Shown here one piece after another: positions 8,730 to 16,236 of a stretch of DNA of 64,000 nucleotides; the stretch's first letter is position 1; every line of letters begins with the position of its first letter. The stretch comes from Citrobacter telavivensis (GTDB taxonomy: Bacteria; Pseudomonadota; Gammaproteobacteria; Enterobacterales; Enterobacteriaceae), in the NCBI GenBank assembly GCA_009363175.1, contig CP045205.1, forward strand, positions 186,001-250,000. The letters run 5' to 3'. The notes beneath the pieces were generated by a model that ran no database searches, was not told the origin of the DNA, and saw only the letters and a program-made list of their open reading frames with translations. The position numbers and the translations under genes were made by a program.

Positions 8730-10229
8730 ATGCTACATTTGTTTGCTGGCCTGGATTTACATACCGGGCTTTTATTATTGCTTGCTCTGGCTTTTGTGCT
8801 GTTCTACGAAGCAATTAACGGCTTCCATGATACAGCCAACGCAGTTGCAACCGTGATCTACACCCGTGCGATGCGCTCGCAGCTTGCGGTGGTCATGGCT
8901 GCCGTGTTCAACTTCTTTGGTGTGCTGCTGGGCGGTCTCAGCGTAGCCTATGCCATCGTGCATATGTTACCGACCGATCTCCTGCTCAACATGGGATCTT
9001 CGCATGGACTTGCGATGGTGTTCTCCATGCTGCTCGCCGCCATCATCTGGAACCTGGGTACCTGGTACTTTGGTTTACCCGCATCCAGCTCTCACACGCT
9101 GATTGGCGCGATTATCGGCATCGGTTTAACCAATGCGCTGATGACCGGCACCTCAGTGGTGGACGCACTCAATATCCCGAAAGTCATGGGCATTTTTGCC
9201 TCGCTGATCGTCTCGCCCATCGTTGGTCTGGTGGTCGCAGGCGGCCTGATTTTCATTCTGCGTCGCTACTGGAGCGGAACCAAAAAACGCGCCCGTATTC
9301 ACCTCACCCCAGCTGAACGTGAAAAGAAAGACGGTAAGAAAAAGCCGCCGTTCTGGACCCGTATTGCCCTGATTCTCTCGGCTATCGGCGTCGCCTTCTC
9401 GCATGGTGCGAACGACGGTCAGAAAGGCATTGGTCTGGTTATGCTGGTTCTGATTGGTGTGGCACCGGCAGGCTTCGTGGTGAACATGAACGCTTCGGGT
9501 TACGAAATCACCCGTACCCGTGATGCCATCAATAACGTCGAAATCTACTTCCAGCAGCATCCCGATCTGCTGAAGAAAGTGACGGGCGTCGATCAGCTGA
9601 TTCCGTCTCCGGAACCGGCCGCAACGCAGCCGACGGAATTCCACTGCCATCCGGCAAACACCATTAACGCGCTGGATCGCGCGAAGGCGATGTTGTCGAA
9701 CAACGTGGAAAGCTATGACAAGCTGAGCGTTGAGCAGCGCGGCCAACTGCGTCGCATCATGCTGTGCATCTCCGATACGACCGATAAAGTAACGAAGCTG
9801 CCGGGCGTGAGCGCTGACGACCAGCGTCTGCTGAAGAAACTGAAAACCGATATGCTGAGCACCATTGAGTATGCGCCTATCTGGATAATTATGGCGGTCG
9901 CGCTGGCGCTGGGTATTGGTACCATGATCGGCTGGCGCCGTGTGGCAACCACCATCGGTGAGAAGATTGGTAAGAAAGGCATGACCTATGCTCAGGGAAT
10001 GTCTGCACAGATGACAGCAGCCGTCTCTATTGGTCTCGCCAGCTACACCGGGATGCCGGTATCCACCACCCACGTTCTCTCCTCCTCCGTGGCGGGGACG
10101 ATGGTTGTCGACGGTGGGGGTCTGCAACGTAAAACGGTGACCAGCATTCTGATGGCGTGGGTGTTCACATTACCCGCCGCGATCCTGCTGTCCGGTACAC
10201 TGTACTGGATCTCGCTGAAGCTTATCTAA
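8730..10229 (+). CDS. pitA: Low-affinity inorganic phosphate/metal-phosphate transporter PitA
   Basis: PitA moves neutral metal-phosphate complexes with protons across the inner membrane and is the constitutive phosphate and zinc uptake route in E. coli. The 499-residue protein equals the E. coli length. PiT signature repeats are visible as GFHDTANAVAT (about residues 31-41) and a second GANDGQKG in the C-terminal half, with about ten membrane segments interrupted by a Lys-rich cytoplasmic loop (about 184-208). The start ATG is at 8730. A hairpin terminator follows and uspB converges on it. Confidence 0.96.
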   Translation: MLHLFAGLDLHTGLLLLLALAFVLFYEAINGFHDTANAVATVIYTRAMRSQLAVVMAAVFNFFGVLLGGLSVAYAIVHMLPTDLLLNMGSSHGLAMVFSMLLAAIIWNLGTWYFGLPASSSHTLIGAIIGIGLTNALMTGTSVVDALNIPKVMGIFASLIVSPIVGLVVAGGLIFILRRYWSGTKKRARIHLTPAEREKKDGKKKPPFWTRIALILSAIGVAFSHGANDGQKGIGLVMLVLIGVAPAGFVVNMNASGYEITRTRDAINNVEIYFQQHPDLLKKVTGVDQLIPSPEPAATQPTEFHCHPANTINALDRAKAMLSNNVESYDKLSVEQRGQLRRIMLCISDTTDKVTKLPGVSADDQRLLKKLKTDMLSTIEYAPIWIIMAVALALGIGTMIGWRRVATTIGEKIGKKGMTYAQGMSAQMTAAVSIGLASYTGMPVSTTHVLSSSVAGTMVVDGGGLQRKTVTSILMAWVFTLPAAILLSGTLYWISLKLI

Positions 10230-10256
10230 GCGAGAAGAGAAAAGAAGTTACCGAAG

Positions 10257-10288
10257 CAAGCGGGTCAGGAAACTGGCCCGCTTTTTTA
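10257..10288 (+). terminator. Intrinsic terminator after pitA
   Basis: A 7-base stem (GCGGGTC at 10260-10266 with GGCCCGC at 10275-10281, one G-T pair) is followed by six T residues. It lies 28 bases after the pitA stop and directly before the convergent uspB end. Confidence 0.85.
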
Positions 10289-10291
10289 TGC

Positions 10292-10627
10292 TCAGTGCCA
10301 AATCATCAAAGCAATAAGACTGATCACCACGAGCCCGCACAGCGCGCTGGTCAAAATGAACTGACGACGTACCCGCTCACAACGGCGGATGAATTCATCA
10401 TCATGATGATCGCGGTAGCGCTGGGCGTAGATATACCACACCAGGCGTACCTGCTTATTGGGTTGGCCGTGCGAGGTGAAAAAGCCGCCCCCATCTACAT
10501 ATTGATAGAGCAAAGGATCGCAACCACGAAGTACCACGAGCAGCGCGCGTAAAGACGAGAAATAGCGCGCCATATTCACAATGCAAACAACACATAACGC
10601 CCAGAATAATGCAACGGTGCTTATCAT
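10292..10627 (-). CDS. uspB: Universal stress protein B UspB
   Basis: UspB is a 111-residue inner-membrane protein with two predicted membrane helices (about residues 2-20 and 89-109) flanking a charged cytoplasmic-type segment (RDHHDDEFIRRCERVRR). In E. coli it is sigma-S dependent and affects ethanol tolerance in stationary phase; the molecular activity is unknown. It is divergent from uspA, as in E. coli. Confidence 0.96.
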   Translation of the reverse strand: MISTVALFWALCVVCIVNMARYFSSLRALLVVLRGCDPLLYQYVDGGGFFTSHGQPNKQVRLVWYIYAQRYRDHHDDEFIRRCERVRRQFILTSALCGLVVISLIALMIWH

Positions 10628-11025
10628 ACGACCTCCCCGGCGACCCGCCCACGGAGCTCCGCTCCGGGACTACCGCTCCCCGAAACCTGCCAGACAGTCA
10701 ATGAAAAAGTACGACTAAAAACCGCTCATTTTGAGCTTATCATCTGAGCGGCTCTCTAAATAGTGTAGGAGATCAGTTAATTTTTTTGCCAGAAGGTTAA
10801 TCACTATCAATGCAATTATCTAAATTTTTTGTTTAACTATCTGGTAAGCAAGGCGGATTGACGGATTATCCAGGTCGCTATAATGTAAGGATAGTCTCTA
10901 CAATCCATCGCGGCTGAGCTAGCCCCGCGTAGACATACCGCACAGTTCGCAGGACGCGAGTGATGAAAAGGTAGAAAAATCGCTAGCTGGCTGGTCATCG
11001 ACAACTTTATGGAAGGAGTAATACT
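10628..11025. other. Divergent uspB-uspA intergenic region
   Basis: A 398-base region without a gene. It holds the uspA promoter (10856-10884) and a 7-base inverted repeat at 10722-10728/10745-10751 (CCGCTCA/TGAGCGG). The stretch 10750-10840 is AT-rich. The uspB promoter should also lie here, but I could not place it by eye. Confidence 0.6.
10856..10884 (+). promoter_or_regulatory. Candidate uspA promoter
   Basis: A consensus -10 TATAAT at 10879-10884 is preceded by GATTGA at 10856-10861 (17-base spacer) or TTGACG at 10858-10863 (15-base spacer). The predicted start near 10891 gives a leader of about 135 bases before the uspA ATG, which has the Shine-Dalgarno GGAAGGAG. Confidence 0.6.
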
Positions 11026-11460
11026 ATGGCTTACAAACACATTCTCATCGCGGTTGATCTTTCACCGGAAAGCAAAGTTCTGGTCGAAAAAGCGGTCTCT
11101 ATGGCACGTCCGTACAACGCAAAGGTTTCCCTGATCCACGTTGATGTAAACTACTCTGACCTTTATACCGGCCTGATTGACGTCAATCTGGGCGATATGC
11201 AAAAACGCATTTCTGAAGAAACCCACCACGCGCTGACCGAACTGTCCACTAACGCAGGCTATCCGATCACCGAAACCCTGAGCGGCAGCGGCGATCTGGG
11301 TCAGGTGCTGGTAGACGCTATCAAGAAATACGACATGGACCTGGTTGTTTGTGGTCACCACCAGGACTTCTGGAGCAAACTGATGTCCTCCGCACGTCAG
11401 TTGATCAACACCGTTCACGTCGACATGCTGATTGTTCCACTGCGCGACGAAGAAGAGTAA
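11026..11460 (+). CDS. uspA: Universal stress protein A UspA
   Basis: UspA is a 144-residue cytoplasmic Usp-fold protein induced by growth arrest in E. coli. The alpha/beta pattern starts with [12 protein letters not shown] and ends with HVDMLIVPL; like E. coli UspA it lacks the ATP-binding G-x2-G-x9-G-S/T motif of other Usp proteins near the C-terminus ([12 protein letters not shown] instead). The start is well supported by GGAAGGAG eight bases upstream. Monocistronic, with its own terminator. Confidence 0.98.
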
Positions 11461-11495
11461 AACACGTCCAGCCGGATTCCCCGGCCATGTCAGAG

Positions 11496-11518
11496 CGCCC
11501 GCCTTTGCGGGCGTTTTT
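11496..11518 (+). terminator. Intrinsic terminator after uspA
   Basis: A perfect 7-base stem, CGCCCGC (11496-11502) with GCGGGCG (11507-11513) and a CTTT loop, is followed by five T residues. Confidence 0.9.
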
Positions 11519-11608
11519 GTTTCTGTCATTCCCGAAAACGATCAGTACAACCTTCCACCTCATTAATCATAATTAGTGTGATCAACTGATTAGAACGAAA
11601 TCAATCTG

Positions 11609-11614
11609 TATAAT
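11609..11614 (+). promoter_or_regulatory. Candidate dtpB -10 element
   Basis: A perfect TATAAT preceded by TG lies about 110 bases upstream of the dtpB start. No good -35 hexamer is visible at 17 bases, so this is tentative. Confidence 0.4.
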
Positions 11615-11724
11615 ACTCTACACCACCGGCTAATAGCCGCAGTCTATAACAGAGTCAGACTTTTTCGGCGCGTTTTGTATTACGCGTTCATACTTTTCGG
11701 GATGGCATTGAAAGGCGAAGCAAT

Positions 11725-13203
11725 ATGAATACATCTGCACCTACGGGTTTGCTGCAGCAACCCCGCCCGTTCTTCATGATCTTTTTTGTCGAGTTATGGG
11801 AACGATTTGGCTATTACGGCGTTCAGGGTATCCTGGCGGTTTTCTTTGTTAAGCAACTCGGATTCTCGCAGGAACAGGCGTTTATCACCTTCGGCGCCTT
11901 TGCCGCACTGGTGTACGGTCTGATCTCAATTGGGGGTTACGTTGGCGACCACCTGCTCGGCACCAAACGGACGCTGGTGCTGGGCGCTGTTGTACTGGCA
12001 CTCGGCTACTTTATGACGGGAATGTCGTTGCTCAAACCGGACCTCATTTTTATCGCTCTTGGGACGATTGCCGTCGGCAACGGCCTGTTTAAGGCGAACC
12101 CGGCAAGCCTGCTCTCCAAATGCTATCCGCCAAAAGATCCGCGTCTGGATGGCGCCTTCACCCTGTTCTACATGTCGATTAACATCGGTTCGCTGCTGTC
12201 GCTGTCGCTGGCGCCGGTGATCGCGGATAAGTTTGGCTACGCCGTCACCTACAACCTGTGCGGGGCGGGACTGATTGTCGCGCTGCTGGTCTATTTCGCC
12301 TGCCGCGGTATGGTGAAAGATATCGGTTCCGAGCCAGACCATCTGCCGATGAGCTTCCGCAATCTGTTGTACGTCCTGATTGGCACCGTGGCGATGGTCT
12401 TCCTCTGCGCCTGGCTGATGCACAACGTGAAAATCGCCAACCTGGTGCTGATTGTGTTGTCGCTTGTGGTGACGATTATCTTCTTCCGCCAGGCCTTCAA
12501 ACTGGATAAAACCGGTCGCAACAAGATGTTTGTGGCGTTTATCCTGATGCTTGAAGCCGTACTGTTTTACATTCTGTATGCGCAGATGCCCACTTCGCTG
12601 AACTTCTTTGCCATCAACAACGTTCACCATGAGATCCTCGGTTTCACCCTTAACCCGGTGAGTTTCCAGGCGCTCAACCCGTTCTGGGTGGTGGTTGCCA
12701 GTCCGGTGCTGGCGGCTATCTACACGCGTCTGGGCAGCAAAGGTAAAGACCTGACGATGCCGATGAAGTTTACCCTCGGGATGTTCCTGTGCTCGCTGGG
12801 CTTTCTGACCGCCGCCGCCGCAGGGATGTGGTTTGCCGATGCGCAGGGGCTTACGTCGCCGTGGTTTATCGTGCTGGTCTATCTGTTCCAGAGTCTGGGC
12901 GAGCTGCTGATTAGCGCGTTGGGACTGGCAATGGTGGCGGCGCTGGTGCCGCAGCATCTGATGGGCTTTATCCTCGGGATGTGGTTCCTGACGCAGGCCG
13001 CCGCGTTTCTGCTGGGGGGCTATGTCGCCACCTTTACCGCCGTACCGGAGAACATCACCGACCCGTTGCAGACACTGCCTGTCTATACCGGCGTGTTCAG
13101 TAAAATCGGATTAGTGACGCTGGCGGTCACGGTTGTGATGGCGCTGATGGTGCCGTGGCTGAACCGGATGATTAATACGCCGGATAGCCATCAATCATCA
13201 TAA
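11725..13203 (+). CDS. dtpB: Proton-dependent di/tripeptide permease DtpB
   Basis: DtpB is an inner-membrane symporter of the POT/PTR family that imports di- and tripeptides with protons. The 492-residue protein (E. coli 489) has the proton-coupling motif ExxERFxYY at residues 23-31 (E23, E26, R27, Y30, Y31), the PTR2 signature region (KANPASLLSKCYPP; FTLFYMSINIGSL) and about 14 membrane segments. It stands alone between uspA and an Rrf2 regulator convergent with it; in E. coli the next gene is rsmJ. Confidence 0.95.
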   Translation: MNTSAPTGLLQQPRPFFMIFFVELWERFGYYGVQGILAVFFVKQLGFSQEQAFITFGAFAALVYGLISIGGYVGDHLLGTKRTLVLGAVVLALGYFMTGMSLLKPDLIFIALGTIAVGNGLFKANPASLLSKCYPPKDPRLDGAFTLFYMSINIGSLLSLSLAPVIADKFGYAVTYNLCGAGLIVALLVYFACRGMVKDIGSEPDHLPMSFRNLLYVLIGTVAMVFLCAWLMHNVKIANLVLIVLSLVVTIIFFRQAFKLDKTGRNKMFVAFILMLEAVLFYILYAQMPTSLNFFAINNVHHEILGFTLNPVSFQALNPFWVVVASPVLAAIYTRLGSKGKDLTMPMKFTLGMFLCSLGFLTAAAAGMWFADAQGLTSPWFIVLVYLFQSLGELLISALGLAMVAALVPQHLMGFILGMWFLTQAAAFLLGGYVATFTAVPENITDPLQTLPVYTGVFSKIGLVTLAVTVVMALMVPWLNRMINTPDSHQSS

Positions 13204-13213
13204 CCCTTCGCAG

Positions 13214-13281
13214 GCCCGATGGCGTTACGCTATCGGGCAGTCAAACCGGTGCCGGATGGTAGCGTAAACGCCCTATCCGGC
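13214..13281. repeat. REP pair (BIME) after dtpB
   Basis: Two palindromes, 13214-13238 (GCCCGAT with ATCGGGC) and 13251-13281 (GCCGGAT type), lie between the convergent dtpB and Rrf2 regulator ends and probably act on both 3' ends. Confidence 0.8.
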
Positions 13282-13291
13282 CTGATTTCGT

Positions 13292-13795
13292 TCATCCTTT
13301 GCGTACGTTGATCCATTCCTGTACTTCGACCACAAAGGTCTCGGGTGCTTTGCGATACATTTTGCGCGCCAGGTCCAGAATCGTATGCTGTCCTAATGCC
13401 TCTTCCATACGCTGCTGCGCCATATCCATCACCGAGCGTACGCCGCAGATCCCTTCACAGGCCCACGCGGGCGGTTGTTCCTCAAAGACCGCGAGTCGCT
13501 GGCGAATCTCCCGACATTCAAAGATGCGCTTGTCACCGTCGATAGCGTTAACCACATCCAGCACCGTAATGTGCTCGGCAGGTCTGGCAAGCTGAAAACC
13601 GCCGCCTTTACCCTCGATGCTACGCACCAGTCCCGCCTTCGACAAACGGGTAAATATTTTGGCCAGATAGTCGTAGGGCACGCTTTGCAGATCGGCAATT
13701 TCGCGCACGCTCATATCGCGGGCGTCCCCTTTGCTATCCACCATACACATCAGGCTATGAATGCCGTACTCAACCCCGGAACTGTAGAATGCCAT
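13292..13795 (-). CDS. Rrf2-family transcriptional regulator, probable Fe-S/redox sensor
   Basis: A 167-residue Rrf2-family protein: winged helix-turn-helix at about residues 26-75 (MSVREIADLQSVPYDYLAKI, then GLVRSIEGKGGGFQLARP) and a dimerisation helix. The cysteines are Cys17, Cys94, Cys113 and Cys117, spaced unlike the IscR/NsrR triad. The N-terminus carries Glu9 and His13 in GVEYGIH, matching the Glu/His pair that, as I recall, helps ligate the [2Fe-2S] cluster of Streptomyces RsrR. Family is clear; cluster binding is inferred. It is divergent from the NADH dehydrogenase-like gene at 14028 (232-base gap), which is its likely target. Neither gene is in E. coli K-12 here. Confidence 0.85.
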   Translation of the reverse strand: MAFYSSGVEYGIHSLMCMVDSKGDARDMSVREIADLQSVPYDYLAKIFTRLSKAGLVRSIEGKGGGFQLARPAEHITVLDVVNAIDGDKRIFECREIRQRLAVFEEQPPAWACEGICGVRSVMDMAQQRMEEALGQHTILDLARKMYRKAPETFVVEVQEWINVRKG

Positions 13796-13913
13796 GCTCT
13801 TATCTCAGCCAAAATAATTCTGAGTTATTGTAGCTTTTTCATCATCATCATTCCAGATGAGAAGAAGAAACTCATTGAGAGAAAATATTTAATTCATTAA
13901 TTTTCAATATGAT

Positions 13914-13967
13914 AAATGCATTTTACGCCACTACCTCCCCGTGAAGAATGAAATCACATTGCATCTT
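13914..13967. promoter_or_regulatory. Candidate Rrf2-type operator half-sites
   Basis: In the divergent promoter region there is a perfect 10-base palindrome AAATGCATTT (13914-13923) and, on the minus strand, AAGATGCAAT (13958-13967). Both resemble the NsrR half-site AAGATGCYTTT at about 8 of 11 positions. The match to a known relative's site is suggestive only. Confidence 0.3.
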
Positions 13968-14027
13968 TTAACTACGACAAATAAAATCCGAGTAAATTAA
14001 CCATCATGACTACCGGATAAAACCATC

Positions 14028-15230
14028 ATGCGTAAACAGATTCTGATCGTCGGTGCAGGTTTCTCAGGGATGTGGGCAGCGCTTAGCGCGGCCCGGCTGC
14101 TTGAGAAAGAGGCCAACCCAAACATTGATATCACCGTCATTGCTCCGCAGCCCGAGCTGCGCGTTCGTCCGCGTTTTTATGAAAATGCGGTTGAAACACT
14201 CGTTGCCCCGCTCCAGCCGCTGTTCGATGTCACCGGCGTTAACTTTCTGCGTGGGACGGTCAGCCAGATCCTTCCCGCATCAAAAGAAGTGAGCTGTACG
14301 GATGCCAGCGGTGAAACGCGTTTGCAGCGCTATGACCGCTTAGTCCTCGCCAGTGGCAGTCACGTAAACCGCTCGCAGGTGGCCGGTGCGCAAGCCCACG
14401 CCTTCGATTTGGATCAGCTGGAAAGTGCCGCTGTACTTGAAAAGCATTTGCAGAGTCTGGCAAGCCAACCCGAGAGTGAAGCGCGTAATACCGTGGTCGT
14501 CTGCGGGGGCGGTTTTACCGGCATTGAAATGGCGCTGGAGCTGCCGGGCCGTCTGCGCGACATTTTTGGTGCTGAAGCTAAGACCAGAGTAGTCGTAGTA
14601 GAACGCGGCCCCCAGCCAGGTTCACGCTACAGCAACGCATTGCGTAACGTCATTGTCGAAGCCTCGGCTGAACTGGGTGTGGAATGGCAGGTAAACGCCG
14701 ACGTGGAAAGCGTGAATGCCTCTGGCGTTACGCTGAAGGACGGACGAACTATCGCTTCACAGACCGTCATCTGGACCGTGGGTGTCCAGGCTAACGATCT
14801 GACGACACAAATTGATGCCCCGCGCGACCGTCAGGGTCGTCTGCACGTCAACGCTAACCTGCAAGTGGTGGGTTATGACGATATTTATGCCACCGGCGAT
14901 GTGGCTTACGCCGCCACTGACGATAAGGGCAATCACGCATTAATGACCTGCCAGCATGCGATCCTGTTGGGTAAATTTGCCGGGAACAATGCCGCAGCCA
15001 GCCTGCTGGACGTCGCCCCCCTGCCGTATCGTCAGGAAAACTACGTCACCTGTCTGGATTTGGGGGCCTGGGGAGCGGTCTATACCGAAGGATGGGATCA
15101 GCAGGTAAAACTGACGCGTGCCGAGGCCAAGAAACTGAAGCTGTCGATTACTCGTGAGCTTATCTACCCGCCGAAGGCCGATAAAGCCGTCGCGTTTGAG
15201 ATTGCCGATCCTCTGGCACCGTTTGTGTAA
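14028..15230 (+). CDS. NAD(P)/FAD-dependent oxidoreductase, type II NADH dehydrogenase-like
   Basis: The 400-residue flavoprotein has two Rossmann motifs: FAD-binding GAGFSGM at residues 9-15 and NAD(P)H-binding CGGGFTGIE at 159-167, plus the FAD-contact ATGD at 288-291. This is the NDH-2/pyridine nucleotide-disulphide reductase fold; there is no redox CxxxxC pair, so it is not a disulphide reductase. NDH-2 enzymes pass electrons from NADH to quinone without proton pumping. It is shorter than E. coli Ndh (434) and has no obvious C-terminal membrane helix, so a peripheral or soluble enzyme is possible. Only an Rrf2 regulator is linked to it. The substrate is unknown. Confidence 0.85.
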   Translation: MRKQILIVGAGFSGMWAALSAARLLEKEANPNIDITVIAPQPELRVRPRFYENAVETLVAPLQPLFDVTGVNFLRGTVSQILPASKEVSCTDASGETRLQRYDRLVLASGSHVNRSQVAGAQAHAFDLDQLESAAVLEKHLQSLASQPESEARNTVVVCGGGFTGIEMALELPGRLRDIFGAEAKTRVVVVERGPQPGSRYSNALRNVIVEASAELGVEWQVNADVESVNASGVTLKDGRTIASQTVIWTVGVQANDLTTQIDAPRDRQGRLHVNANLQVVGYDDIYATGDVAYAATDDKGNHALMTCQHAILLGKFAGNNAAASLLDVAPLPYRQENYVTCLDLGAWGAVYTEGWDQQVKLTRAEAKKLKLSITRELIYPPKADKAVAFEIADPLAPFV

Positions 15231-15238
15231 TCCGTATT

Positions 15239-15337
15239 GCCGGATGGCGGCTCACGCCTTATCCGGCCTACAAAAGACAAAAGACAAAAGACAAACTACG
15301 CTAAGTCGTAGGCCTGATAAGCGCAGCGCCATCAGGC
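15239..15337. repeat. REP pair with an internal 7-bp tandem repeat
   Basis: REP palindromes lie at 15239-15267 (GCCGGAT/ATCCGGC) and 15312-15337 (GCCTGAT/ATCAGGC). Between them AAAAGAC is repeated three times in tandem (15272-15292). The block separates the flavoprotein gene from the convergent rsmJ. Confidence 0.85.
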
Positions 15338-15343
15338 AATCTG

Positions 15344-16102
15344 TTAATCCGCCAAAGGCGTGCCGGCATAAATATCAAACCGGTGCCCTTTGGTCACCAC
15401 CGCATTCGGCGTGGCGACATCCGCCAGCGGCGGCGCATAGTCCGGACGTTTCACCACCACGCGTTTAGTCGCGAGTTGACGCGCAGGTTCGAGCAGGCCG
15501 TCAGCGTCCAGATCCGGTCCCACCAGCGACTGAAATACCCGCATCTCTTTCTTCACCAGCGCGCTTTTCTGCTTATGGGGAAACATCGGATCGAGATAAA
15601 CCACCTGCGGACGCGGTGTGATATCGGTCAGCGCCGTCAGGCTGGAAGCATGAATCAACTGCAAACGCGCCTGCAACCACGGGCCAATTTCCGCATCGGC
15701 ATAGCCGCGCGCCAGTCCGTCGTCGAGCAACGCCGCCACTACCGGGTTACGTTCCAGCATCCGCACATGACAACCGACGCAGGCAAGGACAAAGGCATCA
15801 CGTCCCAGCCCTGCCGTGGCATCCACCACATCCGGCAAATAATCGCCTTTGATACCGACCGCTTTGGCGACCGCCTCGCCGCGACCGCCGCCAAATTTGC
15901 GCCGGTGCGCCATCGCCCCGCCGACAAAATCGACGAAAATGCCGCCGAGCTTCGGTTCATCACGTTTACGCAACTCCAGATGTTCCGCAGTCAGCACTAG
16001 CGCCATCAGATTGTCTTCATCGTGTTCCAGCCCCCAGCGGGCAGCCAGAACAGATAAGGCGCCGTCTCCGGCGCCCGTTTCATCAATTAAGCAGATTTTC
16101 AC
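15344..16102 (-). CDS. rsmJ: 16S rRNA m2G1516 methyltransferase RsmJ
   Basis: RsmJ (YhiQ) methylates N2 of G1516 in 16S rRNA using S-adenosylmethionine. The 252-residue protein (E. coli 250) has the SAM-binding motif VVDATAGLGRDAFVLA (about residues 91-106) and the catalytic-type motif VVYLDPMFP (about 170-178). It is the second gene of a prlC-rsmJ operon, but here the two are separated by an ERIC element. Confidence 0.96.
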   Translation of the reverse strand: MKICLIDETGAGDGALSVLAARWGLEHDEDNLMALVLTAEHLELRKRDEPKLGGIFVDFVGGAMAHRRKFGGGRGEAVAKAVGIKGDYLPDVVDATAGLGRDAFVLACVGCHVRMLERNPVVAALLDDGLARGYADAEIGPWLQARLQLIHASSLTALTDITPRPQVVYLDPMFPHKQKSALVKKEMRVFQSLVGPDLDADGLLEPARQLATKRVVVKRPDYAPPLADVATPNAVVTKGHRFDIYAGTPLAD

Positions 16103-16110
16103 TTCCGCTT

Positions 16111-16234
16111 TACCCTAAATAATTCGAGTTGCATCGAGGCAACAAGGGAATAAATCCCTGGGAGCGTACAAACAGTACGCGACCAGGGTGAATGAGTGCA
16201 GTTGCCGAAGAGGCGGCTTGAAGTATGACGGGTA
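16111..16234. repeat. ERIC element between prlC and rsmJ
   Basis: A 124-base imperfect palindrome runs from TACCCTAAATAATTCGAG to its mirrored end CTTGAAGTATGACGGGTA. The central arms (about 16148-16192) match the conserved core that the standard ERIC PCR primers target. The canonical length is 127 bases. It fills almost all the space between the prlC stop (16237) and the rsmJ start (16102), so it must be transcribed in any prlC-rsmJ mRNA, where it would fold into a long hairpin. Confidence 0.93.
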
Positions 16235-16236
16235 AA

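Noticed and set aside
11926..12957. 343-codon open frame antisense to dtpB
   Set aside because: His/Gln/Arg-rich shadow of a well-supported transporter gene.
15272..15292. Origin-type iterons
   Set aside because: Heptamers are too short and few, with no initiator gene or DnaA boxes nearby.
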